Source of the DNA: a candidate division KSB3 bacterium
Lineage (GTDB): Bacteria > Moduliflexota > Moduliflexia > Moduliflexales > Moduliflexaceae
Reading direction: 5' to 3'
NCBI GenBank assembly: GCA_002748425.1
Contig: PDSJ01000019.1
Location: 1 to 64,000 of the forward strand
Length of the DNA stretch: 64,000 bases
Position numbers and translations under genes: made by a program. Below the pieces are notes generated by a model. That model did not search any database. It was not told the DNA's origin and worked only from the letters and a program-made list of their open reading frames with translations. Below are positions 53,593-62,342 of the stretch, one piece after another; position 1 is the stretch's first letter; each line of letters opens with the position of its first letter.

Positions 53593-56500
53593 ATGACAGC
53601 AAAAGAGCTGCTGCAACGCATTGAAGAAGCTGCTGCCAATGGCAGGATTTACCTCGATCTCTCTGGAAAACAGCTGACTGAATTGCCGCCGGAGATTGCC
53701 AACCTGAGCACCTTGGAGCGCTTAGACCTCAGAGAGAACCAGTTGACTGCGCTGCCGCCAGAGTTCGGTCAACTGAGCGCCTTGCAGGTCTTAGATCTCA
53801 GACAGAATCAGTTGACTGCGCTGCCGCCAGAGTTCGGTCAACTGAGCGCCTTGCAGGTCTTAGATCTCAGACAGAATCAGTTGACTGCGCTGCCCCCGGA
53901 GCTCGGGCAGCTGCGCGCCTTGAAGAAATTAAGCCTCTGGGGGAATCAGCTGACTGCGCTGCCCCCGGAATTCGGGCAGTTGCGCGCCTTGCAGTATTTA
54001 TTACTCAGCCAGAATCAGCTGACTGCGCTGCCGCAGGAGTTCGGGCAGTTGCGTGCCTTGCAGCACTTAGAGCTCATCCAGAATCAGTTGACTGCGCTGC
54101 CGCCGGAGCTCGGGCAGCTGCGCGCCTTGCAGTATTTAAACCTCAGACAGAATCAGCTGACTGCGCTGCCCCCGGAGCTCGGGCAGCTGCGCGCCTTGAA
54201 GAAATTAAGCCTCTGGGGGAATCAGCTGACTGCGCTGCCGCCGGAGTTCGGGCAGTTGCGCGCCTTGCAGCACTTAGACCTCAGCCAGAACCAGCTGATT
54301 GCGCTGCCGCCAGAGTTCGGTCAACTGAGTGCTTTGCAGGACTTATACCTCGGTGGGAATCGGCTGACTGCGCTGCCCCCTGAGTTCGGGCGGTTGCGCG
54401 CCTTGGAGCTCTTAGACCTCAGCCAGAATCAGTTGACTGCGCTGCCGCCGGACCTCGGCCAGTTGCGCCCCTTGCTGGACTTAGACCTCAGTAAGAATCA
54501 GTTGACTGGGCTGCCCCTGGACCTCGGCCGCCTGCATCAGCTTTGGCGCTTGGGCCTTGCTGGAAATCCCCTTGCTTGTCCGCCTCCTGAAATTCTTCAG
54601 CAGGGCTGTCAGGGGATTCTGGCTTTTCTGCAGGAATTGCAGGATGGCAGCAGCCAGCAGTGGCGTTCCAAGCTGATCCTGGTTGGCGAAGGCGGGGTTG
54701 GGAAAACATCCCTGCTGCGAGCCTTAAAGCACGAGCCTTTTGTGGAAGGGCTGGACACAACCCACGGGATTCAGACCAGCATGCTGAACGTGCCGCATCC
54801 TGAGAACGACGCTGTCAGCATGCACTTACAGAGCTGGGATTTTGGCGGACAGGAGATTTACCATGCAACCCATCAGTTCTTTCTGACCGATCGCTCGCTT
54901 TTCGTGCTGGTCTGGAATGCCAGGCATGGCTATGAACAGGGCAAAATCTATTACTGGCTCGATCAGATTCAGGCCCGCGCTCCGCAGTCGCCGGTCTTGA
55001 TTGCAGCGACTCATCTTGATCAACGCCCTGCCGATCTGCCCAAAGATGAATTACGAGCCAAATATCCTCAGATCGTTGCTTTTTACAGTGTCAGCAGCAA
55101 AAAGCACTGCGGGATTGAAGAGATTCGCAAGGCGATTGCCCTTGAAGCAGCGCGCTTGCCGCTGATGGGGCAGAAGTGGCCCTCCAACTGGCTCAAGGCC
55201 GCAGAGGATATTCGGGCAAGTGCCAAAAAGCACATCCGGCCCAGGCAGCTCTATGAGATGATGAAAGCCCGGCATGTCTCCGCGTACAAGGTCCTGGCCC
55301 GCTGGCTGCACGAATTGGGAGATATTCTCTATTTTGACGACGATGAGGACCTTCAGAATCTTGTGATTCTTGCTCCGCAGTGGGTGACGGAATATATCAG
55401 CAAGGTTCTGGAAAGCGAGGACGTCAGCGCACAAAACGGCATTTTTACCCGTGAACACGAACAGCAGCTCTGGAGCGATATTGCCCCGGAAATGCAGGAT
55501 CATTTTCTGCGCCTGATGGAAAAATTCGATCTGTCCTATCGCACACTGGAGAACCGCGACATCAGTCTGGTGGTCGAACGCCTTGCTCTGGACCCGCCTG
55601 ACTACGCAGAGCGCTGGGACAGCCTCAAATCCTGCGAGCCGTTTTCGGAAATGACTCTGATCTACCGGCTCAGCACCCTGCCGGCCGGCATCCCGACCTG
55701 GTTCATTGCCCGCACGCATCGTTTCACAACGCACACGCACTGGCGCAGCGGCGCGATCTTTGGCGACGATCGCGAGCAGCCGAAACATTTGGCCCTGCTG
55801 CGCGCTTTTGCCCATGATCGCTGCCTGAGCTTGACAGTGCGCGGTCCCAGCCCGCACAATTTTTTTACGCTGCTCAAAGACGGAATCGAGGAGACCCTGA
55901 AGCGTTACCCGGGCCTGGAGATCAAGCGTTTTATGCCCTGTCCCGGGCACAACGGCCAAGCCTGCAAGCAGGAATTCAACTATGCCCAGCTTCAGAAGGC
56001 TCTTGAACAGAGACCGCCTGTCACGATGATGCAGTGTTCGGAAACATTCGAAATGGTGTCTGTGCCGGGTCTGCTTTTTGGCGTGGACTGGAATACGCAG
56101 GACGCCGTGTTGAAGCGGCTCAGCACGCTGGAAGCTACGATGACCGAAGAGCATGCCAGGCAGTCCGAAGAGCTGCGCAATTTACGCGAACTCACGCAGC
56201 GGCAGTTTCTCAACAGCTTTCGGCAGCTGCAGTCAGACATTGATTCGGCATGCCCGAACGTCTTTGTGCTGCGTCCCTGCAACTCTTCAGGCTGGCAAAA
56301 GACCGTGTTGGGCCAACGCTTCTGGCTGCAGCTCTACTGCCAGCAGCCCGGGTCCTGGCATCCGACCGAAGAAGGCGGCTGCTACGAGATCAGGCTCTCC
56401 GCTGAATGGATCAACGCTCTTGGGCCCTACCTGCGGAACGTGGTACAGGTTTTGAAATTTATCAGTCCTCTTGTTGGACCATGGATGTCCATGTCTGCCC

Positions 56501-56778
56501 CGGACTATAAAGCGCTCCTGAAAGAGGATGTGAGCATGATGACAGCCTTAGTCAAAACACTGCCGGACCTCGGCAGCGAGTCAGACCCTGACCTGAGCGA
56601 TCTTCCGAGAGCTGAGCGCAGCCCGGAACGCGCTGCTGGCGCAGCACTGCGGGCCTTGCGCCAGCTTTTGGAAGAAAAGGATCCGCAGCAGCACTGGGGC
56701 GGCCTGAAAAAAGTGCTTACCCCTGAAGGGCATTATCTCTGGCTGTGCAGACATCATGCTCAGGACTATGCGCGCTAG
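53593..56778 (+). CDS. Roco protein: leucine-rich repeats, Roc GTPase and COR domain
   Basis: 1061 aa. Residues ~18-350 hold 14 LRRs of 23 aa (LDLxxNQLTALPPEFGQLxALQ). The Roc GTPase follows: P-loop ILVGEGGVGKTSLLRAL (about 364-372), G3 DFGGQE (about 416) and ATHLDQ at G4 (about 473; THLD in place of N/TKxD). The COR domain (~520-750) includes YFDDDEDLQNLVILAPQWVTEYISKVLE. The rest has a short coiled coil (STLEATMTEEHARQSEELRNLRELTQRQ) and an unassigned end. Bacterial Roco proteins cycle between GTP monomer and dimer; their output is mostly unknown. GGAGGAAG lies upstream. Confidence 0.95.
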   Translation: MTAKELLQRIEEAAANGRIYLDLSGKQLTELPPEIANLSTLERLDLRENQLTALPPEFGQLSALQVLDLRQNQLTALPPEFGQLSALQVLDLRQNQLTALPPELGQLRALKKLSLWGNQLTALPPEFGQLRALQYLLLSQNQLTALPQEFGQLRALQHLELIQNQLTALPPELGQLRALQYLNLRQNQLTALPPELGQLRALKKLSLWGNQLTALPPEFGQLRALQHLDLSQNQLIALPPEFGQLSALQDLYLGGNRLTALPPEFGRLRALELLDLSQNQLTALPPDLGQLRPLLDLDLSKNQLTGLPLDLGRLHQLWRLGLAGNPLACPPPEILQQGCQGILAFLQELQDGSSQQWRSKLILVGEGGVGKTSLLRALKHEPFVEGLDTTHGIQTSMLNVPHPENDAVSMHLQSWDFGGQEIYHATHQFFLTDRSLFVLVWNARHGYEQGKIYYWLDQIQARAPQSPVLIAATHLDQRPADLPKDELRAKYPQIVAFYSVSSKKHCGIEEIRKAIALEAARLPLMGQKWPSNWLKAAEDIRASAKKHIRPRQLYEMMKARHVSAYKVLARWLHELGDILYFDDDEDLQNLVILAPQWVTEYISKVLESEDVSAQNGIFTREHEQQLWSDIAPEMQDHFLRLMEKFDLSYRTLENRDISLVVERLALDPPDYAERWDSLKSCEPFSEMTLIYRLSTLPAGIPTWFIARTHRFTTHTHWRSGAIFGDDREQPKHLALLRAFAHDRCLSLTVRGPSPHNFFTLLKDGIEETLKRYPGLEIKRFMPCPGHNGQACKQEFNYAQLQKALEQRPPVTMMQCSETFEMVSVPGLLFGVDWNTQDAVLKRLSTLEATMTEEHARQSEELRNLRELTQRQFLNSFRQLQSDIDSACPNVFVLRPCNSSGWQKTVLGQRFWLQLYCQQPGSWHPTEEGGCYEIRLSAEWINALGPYLRNVVQVLKFISPLVGPWMSMSAPDYKALLKEDVSMMTALVKTLPDLGSESDPDLSDLPRAERSPERAAGAALRALRQLLEEKDPQQHWGGLKKVLTPEGHYLWLCRHHAQDYAR
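53743..54570 (+). repeat. 69-bp tandem repeat array encoding the LRRs
   Basis: Eleven regular 69-bp units (53743-54501) plus a diverged twelfth. Units 1 and 2 (53743-53811, 53812-53880) are identical by eye. The unit at 53881-53949 recurs at 54157-54225 with one difference, exactly four units away. The identity at DNA level shows recent expansion or gene conversion. Confidence 0.9.
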
Positions 56779-56794
56779 GATTCTGCTGGACAGA

Positions 56795-58117
56795 TCAAAA
56801 TGTGCGGTGGATCAGGAAGCGGCTTTTGCCGGCTTGCAGGTCGAGTTTGTGGTAACGGGCCTGCTGAACGAGACGGCCGTTGTGATCCTTGAAGCAAAGT
56901 TCAAGATCTGCTTTGCCTGGGGGCAGCAGCAGTTGGGTGATCTGTATTTCAGCCGGCAGCAGCGACCAGTGGCGCAGGTCAGCGCCTTGGCTCAGCTCAG
57001 CAGCGCCAGCGAAAATCCAGCCCCAGATCCAATGCACGTCCTCCAGAGCCTGTTCGGCCGTGCATGAGATGATATTGCGGCTGCTGGCCTGCATAATGCT
57101 GCGCAGGCGGCGATCTTCAAGATTCTTCCGGGCGATGTCTGCCAGTTCTTCAGCAAGTTCTAAGTTCCAGTTGTGTCCATTCACCCTGACAACAGCCTGT
57201 GCAAGCCGCTCGACGCGCGGCCGCAGCTCGGGAAAGGCGAATCTGATGACACAGCCGGGCTGTTTGAGCCCGTCTCCACCGATTCTCCAGCGGAATACGC
57301 TTTGGACCTTGGCGGGAATGAAGCCCTTGTTCCAGATCACGATCAGCCGCGCAGACTTGCGGAATTCCTCCTGCGTGTTCCAGCGGATTTCGGGAAACTG
57401 CTGCTGATAGTCCTGAAATTCCTCAGCAAAGCCCAGCCCTGCACTGGTCCGCAGCAATTGTTCCGGGAGCTGCAAAGGCAGTGGCGTGGCGTAATATTCG
57501 GCATAGTCGCTGCTGTAAATCTCAAAGGCGTGACGATAGTCGATCAAGGCGTCGTTCAGCTCGCCCATGGCATCGTAAATCAGCCCGGAAAGATAGAGCA
57601 TGAAGGCATCGCTTTTATAGACGGATTTCTGCTCATAGCGATCATTGAAGCGCTGCAGCAGCGTGTTACAGCGGCGGCATTCCACCAGCGCCTCTGGCAG
57701 CCGCTCCATCATCAGATAGTTGAGGGCCATATAATAATGCGCCAGAACCCGTTCGTAATCTTCGCCCCAGTAAGGATGGAATCTTTCGCTGAAGATCCAC
57801 TCTGCGGCCAGCCCGGACAGACGGACCGCATCCTGGGCTTCCATCAGGGCCACGGCCTGCTCCAGGCGCTGGTTGCTTTCAGCATAGTCGCCGTTGAGAT
57901 GGTCTAAGACGCCCAGTTCCAGATCGTAGAGGAGCGCATTGCGCGTTTTTTTGAGTGCCGGGATTTTTTCGATCGACTGCTTGGCCTGCTCAAGGTCGCC
58001 GCTCTGCACTGCCTGCTGAACAGTGCGCATGCTGACAGAGTAATTGTGCGCGTAACAGCCGCCCAGGGCAAGCGTCAGCGCGAGGACAATCCAGAAAAGG
58101 GCTTGTGATGGCTTCAT
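56795..58117 (-). CDS. Lipoprotein of the COG3014-like TPR family
   Basis: 440 aa, starting with a lipoprotein signal (MKPSQALFWIVLALTLALGGC). An N-terminal helical TPR-like part follows (VQQAVQSGDLEQAKQSIEKIPALKK; NGDYAESNQRLEQAVALME; MERLPEALVECRRCNTLLQRF; GELNDALIDYRHAFEIY). The C-terminal half is beta-rich and unassigned. The ORF-track GTG at 58165 would put 16 residues before the signal, so I use the ATG at 58117. The pairing with an LpoB-like gene directly upstream recurs in this family as I recall it, suggesting a cell-wall role. Confidence 0.78.
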   Translation of the reverse strand: MKPSQALFWIVLALTLALGGCYAHNYSVSMRTVQQAVQSGDLEQAKQSIEKIPALKKTRNALLYDLELGVLDHLNGDYAESNQRLEQAVALMEAQDAVRLSGLAAEWIFSERFHPYWGEDYERVLAHYYMALNYLMMERLPEALVECRRCNTLLQRFNDRYEQKSVYKSDAFMLYLSGLIYDAMGELNDALIDYRHAFEIYSSDYAEYYATPLPLQLPEQLLRTSAGLGFAEEFQDYQQQFPEIRWNTQEEFRKSARLIVIWNKGFIPAKVQSVFRWRIGGDGLKQPGCVIRFAFPELRPRVERLAQAVVRVNGHNWNLELAEELADIARKNLEDRRLRSIMQASSRNIISCTAEQALEDVHWIWGWIFAGAAELSQGADLRHWSLLPAEIQITQLLLPPGKADLELCFKDHNGRLVQQARYHKLDLQAGKSRFLIHRTF

Positions 58118-58201
58118 GCGTCTGCTGCAACGGACTGCAGTCCAGGACAGGAGCGCACCACTCACTGTCCGACTGCTTCCGTGATCCGGGGGCTCAGGGC
58201 T

Positions 58202-58810
58202 TCAGAAGCCGTATCTGGGCCGTTCAACGTATTTTTTGATCTTCTTCCGGCCGATCCAGACTTTTTCCACTGTTTCGATGTCGATCAGTTCAAGCTCTAC
58301 CTGATAGAACAGAAGTTCGCGGCGGGCATCAATATCCGCGATTTTGTTGATCTTGCCCTGCATGATAAAGTTTGCGCCATATTCACGCAGAAAACGCCGC
58401 GTCTCCGGAGCAGTGAAGGCAAGCTGACTCTGGCGGATCGCGCGAATTTCATCCAGGGCTGCGCCGCTCTGGATCACTTTGGCTCGCCGGCTTTCGATGA
58501 AGGCTTGTTCCAGGTCGCTGATCAGCAAATCCGAGCTGATGTGCTCGTCGGTCTTGTTATAAATCGAGCCGACCAGCACGACCGGCAGTTTCCCGGCAGC
58601 TGTCGTAAATTCTTCAGCCCAGGAGTCGTTCATGCAGGCTGCGATCATCTCCTCAGAGACCATTTGCGAGTCGCTATCGTTCCATCTTCCGCTGAGATCG
58701 ATCGGCTTTTCAGGATCAATCCGATAGACTTTTGACCGCAGCGGGCCGCAGCCTGCCAGGAATACGACTGTTGCGATACAGACAATGAGATCGCGCTGAA
58801 TATTTTTCAT
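58202..58810 (-). CDS. LpoB-like penicillin-binding protein activator lipoprotein
   Basis: A 202-aa outer-membrane lipoprotein: signal MKNIQRDLIVCIATVVFLAGC with lipobox LAGC. The domain DLSGRWNDSDSQMVSEEMIAACMND...LPVVLVGSIYNKTDEHISSDLLISDLEQAFIESRRAKVI...GANFIMQGKINKI matches the LpoB/PF13036 family, which activates PBP1B in E. coli. No PBP is nearby. CGGAGGATT precedes the ATG; the lipoprotein gene follows 84 bp later on the same strand. Confidence 0.88.
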   Translation of the reverse strand: MKNIQRDLIVCIATVVFLAGCGPLRSKVYRIDPEKPIDLSGRWNDSDSQMVSEEMIAACMNDSWAEEFTTAAGKLPVVLVGSIYNKTDEHISSDLLISDLEQAFIESRRAKVIQSGAALDEIRAIRQSQLAFTAPETRRFLREYGANFIMQGKINKIADIDARRELLFYQVELELIDIETVEKVWIGRKKIKKYVERPRYGF

Positions 58811-58990
58811 GGTGAAATCCTCCGTCGGAAATTGCTATTCTGCTTTTTCAGAACTCCTGATACCTCTTAGGCTGCTTTTTGCAACAGCAGGTCCATCAGC
58901 AAAAAGGCTGCGATCGGGACCCGAGGTCGAGAACAGCACGACTGAGTAAGTAGACTTGTGTTCTCAGAGCGGGCAGGACGTCTGTTGAGC

Positions 58991-59704
58991 TTACTGATCT
59001 TGGTAAAATGTGATCGCTTGCAGCGTCTTAAACTCGACAACACTTTGATAGGGGATACGCATATCCCGGACGCGCTTGACGATTCTCAGAGTGCTCAGGT
59101 CCAGATCAATGACATTGGACGACTTTTCCTGGACCATGTAGTTCGATGTTTTCAGCGGAATCACCTGATCATCCAGCCTGACTTCACCGAGCGTGATTGC
59201 CAGGGTCGCGCCATTTCGTCTTTGCTCGGACCTGACAACGCGCCCATTGACCTGCGCCCCCCTGGGAAGCACGGTGACGCCGTTGACCCGGACATCAGAG
59301 TCGAGGCTGCCGTGAAAGACATCGCCTTTGCGGCTGCTGTCAAGCGACAGGCTGTCCAGCATGCGTACAGAGATTTTCGCCCCGGGATCGAGCACAAGTT
59401 CATGCTTGATCTTTGTGTGTGCAGACGCTTCCGGTGTGGGCGTGGCAGCCCGTGAACTCTGGCTCGGAAAGCCTGAAGCGCCTTGCCTGGATTCGGGCTG
59501 GGATGAAAAGGTCAAGGCCAGCACATCCTGCACAGGAAAGACCTTCACCTGCGAGTGGATTTGAAAGCGAATCGAACGCTGGGTTCCGCCGAGATATTGT
59601 CCGTTCAGTAAGCGGCCGTCCTTCATCTCGAGCGTATCCGCCTGTGCTCTGGATGCTGCCGTAACTGTGAGCAGCAATGCTGAGAAGATAACGATTTTTT
59701 TCAT
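58991..59704 (-). CDS. Secreted protein of unknown function
   Basis: 237 aa with signal peptide MKKIVIFSALLLTVTAASRAQA. An N-terminal segment DTLEMKDGRLLNGQYLGGTQRSIRFQIHSQVKVFPVQDVLALTF looks like the small beta module often found before outer-surface domains. A Ser/Thr/Pro linker follows, then a beta domain (ISVRMLDSLSLDSSRKGDVFHGSLDSDVRVNGVTVLPRGAQVNGRVV) recalling the TrbI/VirB10-like C-terminal fold. No transfer genes are nearby. The ATG at 59704 has AGAGGAGG upstream; the ORF-track start lies 27 codons too early. Confidence 0.72.
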   Translation of the reverse strand: MKKIVIFSALLLTVTAASRAQADTLEMKDGRLLNGQYLGGTQRSIRFQIHSQVKVFPVQDVLALTFSSQPESRQGASGFPSQSSRAATPTPEASAHTKIKHELVLDPGAKISVRMLDSLSLDSSRKGDVFHGSLDSDVRVNGVTVLPRGAQVNGRVVRSEQRRNGATLAITLGEVRLDDQVIPLKTSNYMVQEKSSNVIDLDLSTLRIVKRVRDMRIPYQSVVEFKTLQAITFYQDQ

Positions 59705-59830
59705 GAGACATCCTCCTCTGTTGTTGTCGTTCTGCGCTCTGCTAATCGCTCTTGAGTGACACAGCCCAGCCTTCGGGAGTGTCAAGACCGTCAGCCGTCT
59801 TCTTTCACAGAAGCAAATACTATGCCAGCT

Positions 59831-60040
59831 TCAGGCAATTCCGTGAGCTTTTTTGTAAGCTGCCCAGTTGCGCTTAAGCTCGACAAAGGCCGTAAAATCC
59901 TTTTGAAGCAGAAAAGGGTTGCTTTCACGCTCGCGCCGAATCGTCGATTCCGGAGCCGTGCCGTAATGATGTCCGGGAAAGACACGGGTCTCATCCGGGA
60001 GCTGCATGAGCACCTGATGCAGCGAATCATATGTGAGCGG
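59831..60040 (-). pseudogene. C-terminal remnant of an MBL-fold metallohydrolase
   Basis: Directly after the TAG of the thioredoxin-like gene, and in the same frame, 69 codons read [27 protein letters not shown]...[15 protein letters not shown]...AYKKAHGIA and end in TGA. This is the typical end of glyoxalase-II-like MBL hydrolases (LPDxTRVxPGHxYG, STIxxExxxNPFL). The N-terminal two thirds with HxHxDH are missing and there is no start signal, so it is a gene fragment. Confidence 0.75.
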
Positions 60041-60544
60041 CTATTTCGCCTCCCTGGGCGGAAAATATTCCCAGTCTTCGCATTCTCCCTTTGCAATATC
60101 TCTGCGAATTTCCTCGGCAATGCGCTGTGGCCCGATCGTCGTGAGAACATCTTTGCAGCCCGTATTCAGGCACTCTTCGAGCTGCTCGATAATTTCTATA
60201 CCTGAGGTCTCGGCCGAACGAAAGCCTACCAGACTCCAGTCATGAATAAAAGTCATCGGGACGCTGGTGGTGGCTATGCCGGCTGCCTTGCGGAGCGTAT
60301 CTGCCAGCAGAGCGTATTTCGGATGCCCCCAGACTTCAAACCAGCGCATTTCAATGTTGGGATATTGTTGATAGATCTCTAGCAGAAATTCTTTTTCTTC
60401 TTCACAATGCGGGCAGCCGTCACCCCAGAATAAATACAGTATCGGGGCCTGATCTGCTGCGGCGCACACCGCCTGCGGAAAGAAAAGCGTACTGCACCCG
60501 ATCGAGCTGACAACGAGCAGTGCCACTAAGCCGATAGTTTTCAT
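60041..60544 (-). CDS. Exported thioredoxin-like protein
   Basis: A 167-aa protein with signal MKTIGLVALLVVSSIGCSTLFFPQAVCAAADQ, probably cut by signal peptidase I near AVCAAA. The domain ILYLFWGDGCPHCEEEKEFLLEIYQQYP has the redox CPHC motif, and SVPMTFIHDW has the cis-proline. It is probably a periplasmic disulfide exchanger. The last residues before the TAG (CEDWEYFPPREAK) do not look like a normal thioredoxin end, and an MBL gene remnant follows in frame, so the 3' end may have been altered by a deletion. Confidence 0.82.
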   Translation of the reverse strand: MKTIGLVALLVVSSIGCSTLFFPQAVCAAADQAPILYLFWGDGCPHCEEEKEFLLEIYQQYPNIEMRWFEVWGHPKYALLADTLRKAAGIATTSVPMTFIHDWSLVGFRSAETSGIEIIEQLEECLNTGCKDVLTTIGPQRIAEEIRRDIAKGECEDWEYFPPREAK

Positions 60545-60743
60545 ATTCTCCTCCTTTGTATGGTAAAGATTCTCTCTACGCCGTGAGGCTTACTCTCGCA
60601 GCAGTGCCTTGCGGCCTGTATGACGGCCCAGACAGGCTGGACCTGAGGTCGTGTTAGTTCTTGCTTATCATCTTATGGCCGGCCTCGTAAAAATCAAGAA
60701 CTTTTCTGTTTTTTTACATTTTTTTGTGTACGATTCCATACGT

Positions 60744-61556
60744 TCAAGTGCTCTGCTGCCTCTTTTGCAGGATCGTGTCGACCGCCTCGCAAAATCCGTC
60801 AGCCGCCTCATGCTCTGTGATATAGCGCGGCGGGTGCTGTAACTCCTCCAGAAAATTTCTGATATTGGCCACCGCAATCGAGTGCCTAAACTCCTTGAAG
60901 ATGGGTTCGTCATTGGGAGAGTCTCCGCTGAATACGATCGTTTCCTGCAGTTGGTCGAGGGTTTTTCCACTCAGATCAAGGAGAAACTGTTTTACACAAC
61001 TGACTTTATCGTAGTTTCCGTACCAGCAATTCACGTGGATGCTCGATACTTTATAGCTGGCTCCCTCTTCGGAGGCGATTCGGCAAATCTGTTCGATCTC
61101 GGGCTTGCTCAGCGGGTCGACATCTTCACAAAAGTCGATTGCAAGGTCTGCAATACGATAGGCCTGATCCGCAGAGATCTTACAGCGCGGCACTTCTTGC
61201 AGCACTCTGCTTTTGATGCGCTCCAGATCCTGACGCCCTTGCGAGCGTTCGGCTTCTCCGAGCAGGAAACGTCTGTGCATTTTACGTTGTGTGCGGTCAT
61301 AGGAAAAATACAACGCGCCGTTTTCGCCGATGACGCCTGCAAGCGGCCACATTCTCGCAAAATAGTCGCACCAGCCAGCAGGACGGCCTGTGACGGCTAC
61401 GACCTGAATGCCGTGTCCTGCCAGTTCCCAAAGGGCTTGAAGAGACTGAAACGGGAGCTGGCCGTCACGAGTCATGGTATCATCAATGTCAGTGAAAAAA
61501 AACTGCAGTTTCCGGCAGAGCTCTGTCGGGATCGTTCGAATATGGGCACTAGGCAT
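60744..61556 (-). CDS. HAD-superfamily IIB phosphatase (sugar-phosphatase type)
   Basis: About 270 aa. Motif I FFFTDIDDTMTRDG has the catalytic Asp pair, motif II is VVAVTGRPAG, and motifs III/IV are YDKVSCVKQFLLDL and TIVFSGDSPNDEPIFKEF. The Cof/MPGP/sucrose-phosphatase subfamily fits the cap (CWYGNYDK). The substrate is probably a phosphosugar or mannosyl-3-phosphoglycerate, but no synthase is adjacent. The start is uncertain: the track gives a GTG at 61607; I use the ATG at 61556. Neither has a clear ribosome-binding site. Confidence 0.85.
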   Translation of the reverse strand: MPSAHIRTIPTELCRKLQFFFTDIDDTMTRDGQLPFQSLQALWELAGHGIQVVAVTGRPAGWCDYFARMWPLAGVIGENGALYFSYDRTQRKMHRRFLLGEAERSQGRQDLERIKSRVLQEVPRCKISADQAYRIADLAIDFCEDVDPLSKPEIEQICRIASEEGASYKVSSIHVNCWYGNYDKVSCVKQFLLDLSGKTLDQLQETIVFSGDSPNDEPIFKEFRHSIAVANIRNFLEELQHPPRYITEHEAADGFCEAVDTILQKRQQST

Positions 61557-61631
61557 TGTGTCGTCTGTCTGTTGTGAGTGCTGACCTGCGGCGATTATGA
61601 TCGACACGGCAGGCCGACACTGGCGTTCGCT

Positions 61632-62333
61632 TCAAAGAAATGACGGAAGGGGATAGGCATCGTGGATTTCCTGTAAAAAGGCGAGCCTGACGGTTTCCTG
61701 ATAGACCTGTCGGCTCATGCCCTGCTTATGGGAGCGTATTTTGGCTTCCGCCCTGTTGAAAAGCCGCTCCCGTTCTTCTGCGCAGAGATCTTCTCCCAGT
61801 CTGCTGAACAGTTTTTGTTCTTCAGCCCGAATCTCGCCTTCAATCCGAAATAGGTCGCGCTCTTCCTGCGCTGCTTCGATACGGCTGAGGCAATCAGCAA
61901 TCAGCTGTGCGCTCTTCAGGATGGCTTGCTGAAGGTTCTGGTACTGCGGTTTGGAGGCATAGCCATGCAGTTGCTGGCGTGTGCTGCGAAGTTTTGTAAG
62001 CAGTCGCTGACGCGTCAGCTCAAAAAGCTCATCTTTGTCGGGACCATCATCCTGGGGATGATCCGTTTTCCGGCGGTTCCAGGCTTCTTCGACAGCATGT
62101 TTACAGCGATGGAGCGATGTGATCGTCTGTTGCGAAGCGCTGCCGTGCTGTTCCTCAAAACGCTCGAAGGTCTGGTCGATGCCCTCATATATGACGTCAA
62201 GCGGCAGCTGGCGCTCTTCCCAGGAAGATAAGAGCGGCCAGTCTTTGGGAGAGAGCATGAGAGCGTTGCCGCGTTTTTCCACGAAATAGCGTTCGATCTG
62301 CTGCCAGTAACTCTGTTGGTCCATGTGCTGCAT
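61632..62333 (-). CDS. Conserved hypothetical protein next to birA
   Basis: 233 aa, cytoplasmic, helical and rich in Gln, Glu and Arg. The opening YWQQIERYFVEKRGNALMLSPKDWPLLSSWEERQLPLDVIYEGIDQTFERF looks like a small winged-helix-like domain seen in hypothetical proteins of other Gram-negatives, as I recall it. Long helices follow (LTRQRLLTKLRSTRQQLHG; IEGEIRAEEQKLFSRLGEDLCAEERERLFNRAEAKI). It starts nine bases after birA's stop, so it is in the same operon. Function unknown. Confidence 0.75.
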   Translation of the reverse strand: MQHMDQQSYWQQIERYFVEKRGNALMLSPKDWPLLSSWEERQLPLDVIYEGIDQTFERFEEQHGSASQQTITSLHRCKHAVEEAWNRRKTDHPQDDGPDKDELFELTRQRLLTKLRSTRQQLHGYASKPQYQNLQQAILKSAQLIADCLSRIEAAQEERDLFRIEGEIRAEEQKLFSRLGEDLCAEERERLFNRAEAKIRSHKQGMSRQVYQETVRLAFLQEIHDAYPLPSFL

Positions 62334-62342
62334 ACCGTGTAT

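Noticed and set aside
53743-54570. Regular 69-bp repeats as a CRISPR array
   Set aside because: There are no unique spacers; the units are contiguous and encode leucine-rich repeats in one open frame.
55051-56154. A 367-codon minus-strand ORF inside the Roco gene
   Set aside because: It is a long antisense shadow in GC-rich coding DNA; the plus strand carries the clear Roc and COR domains.
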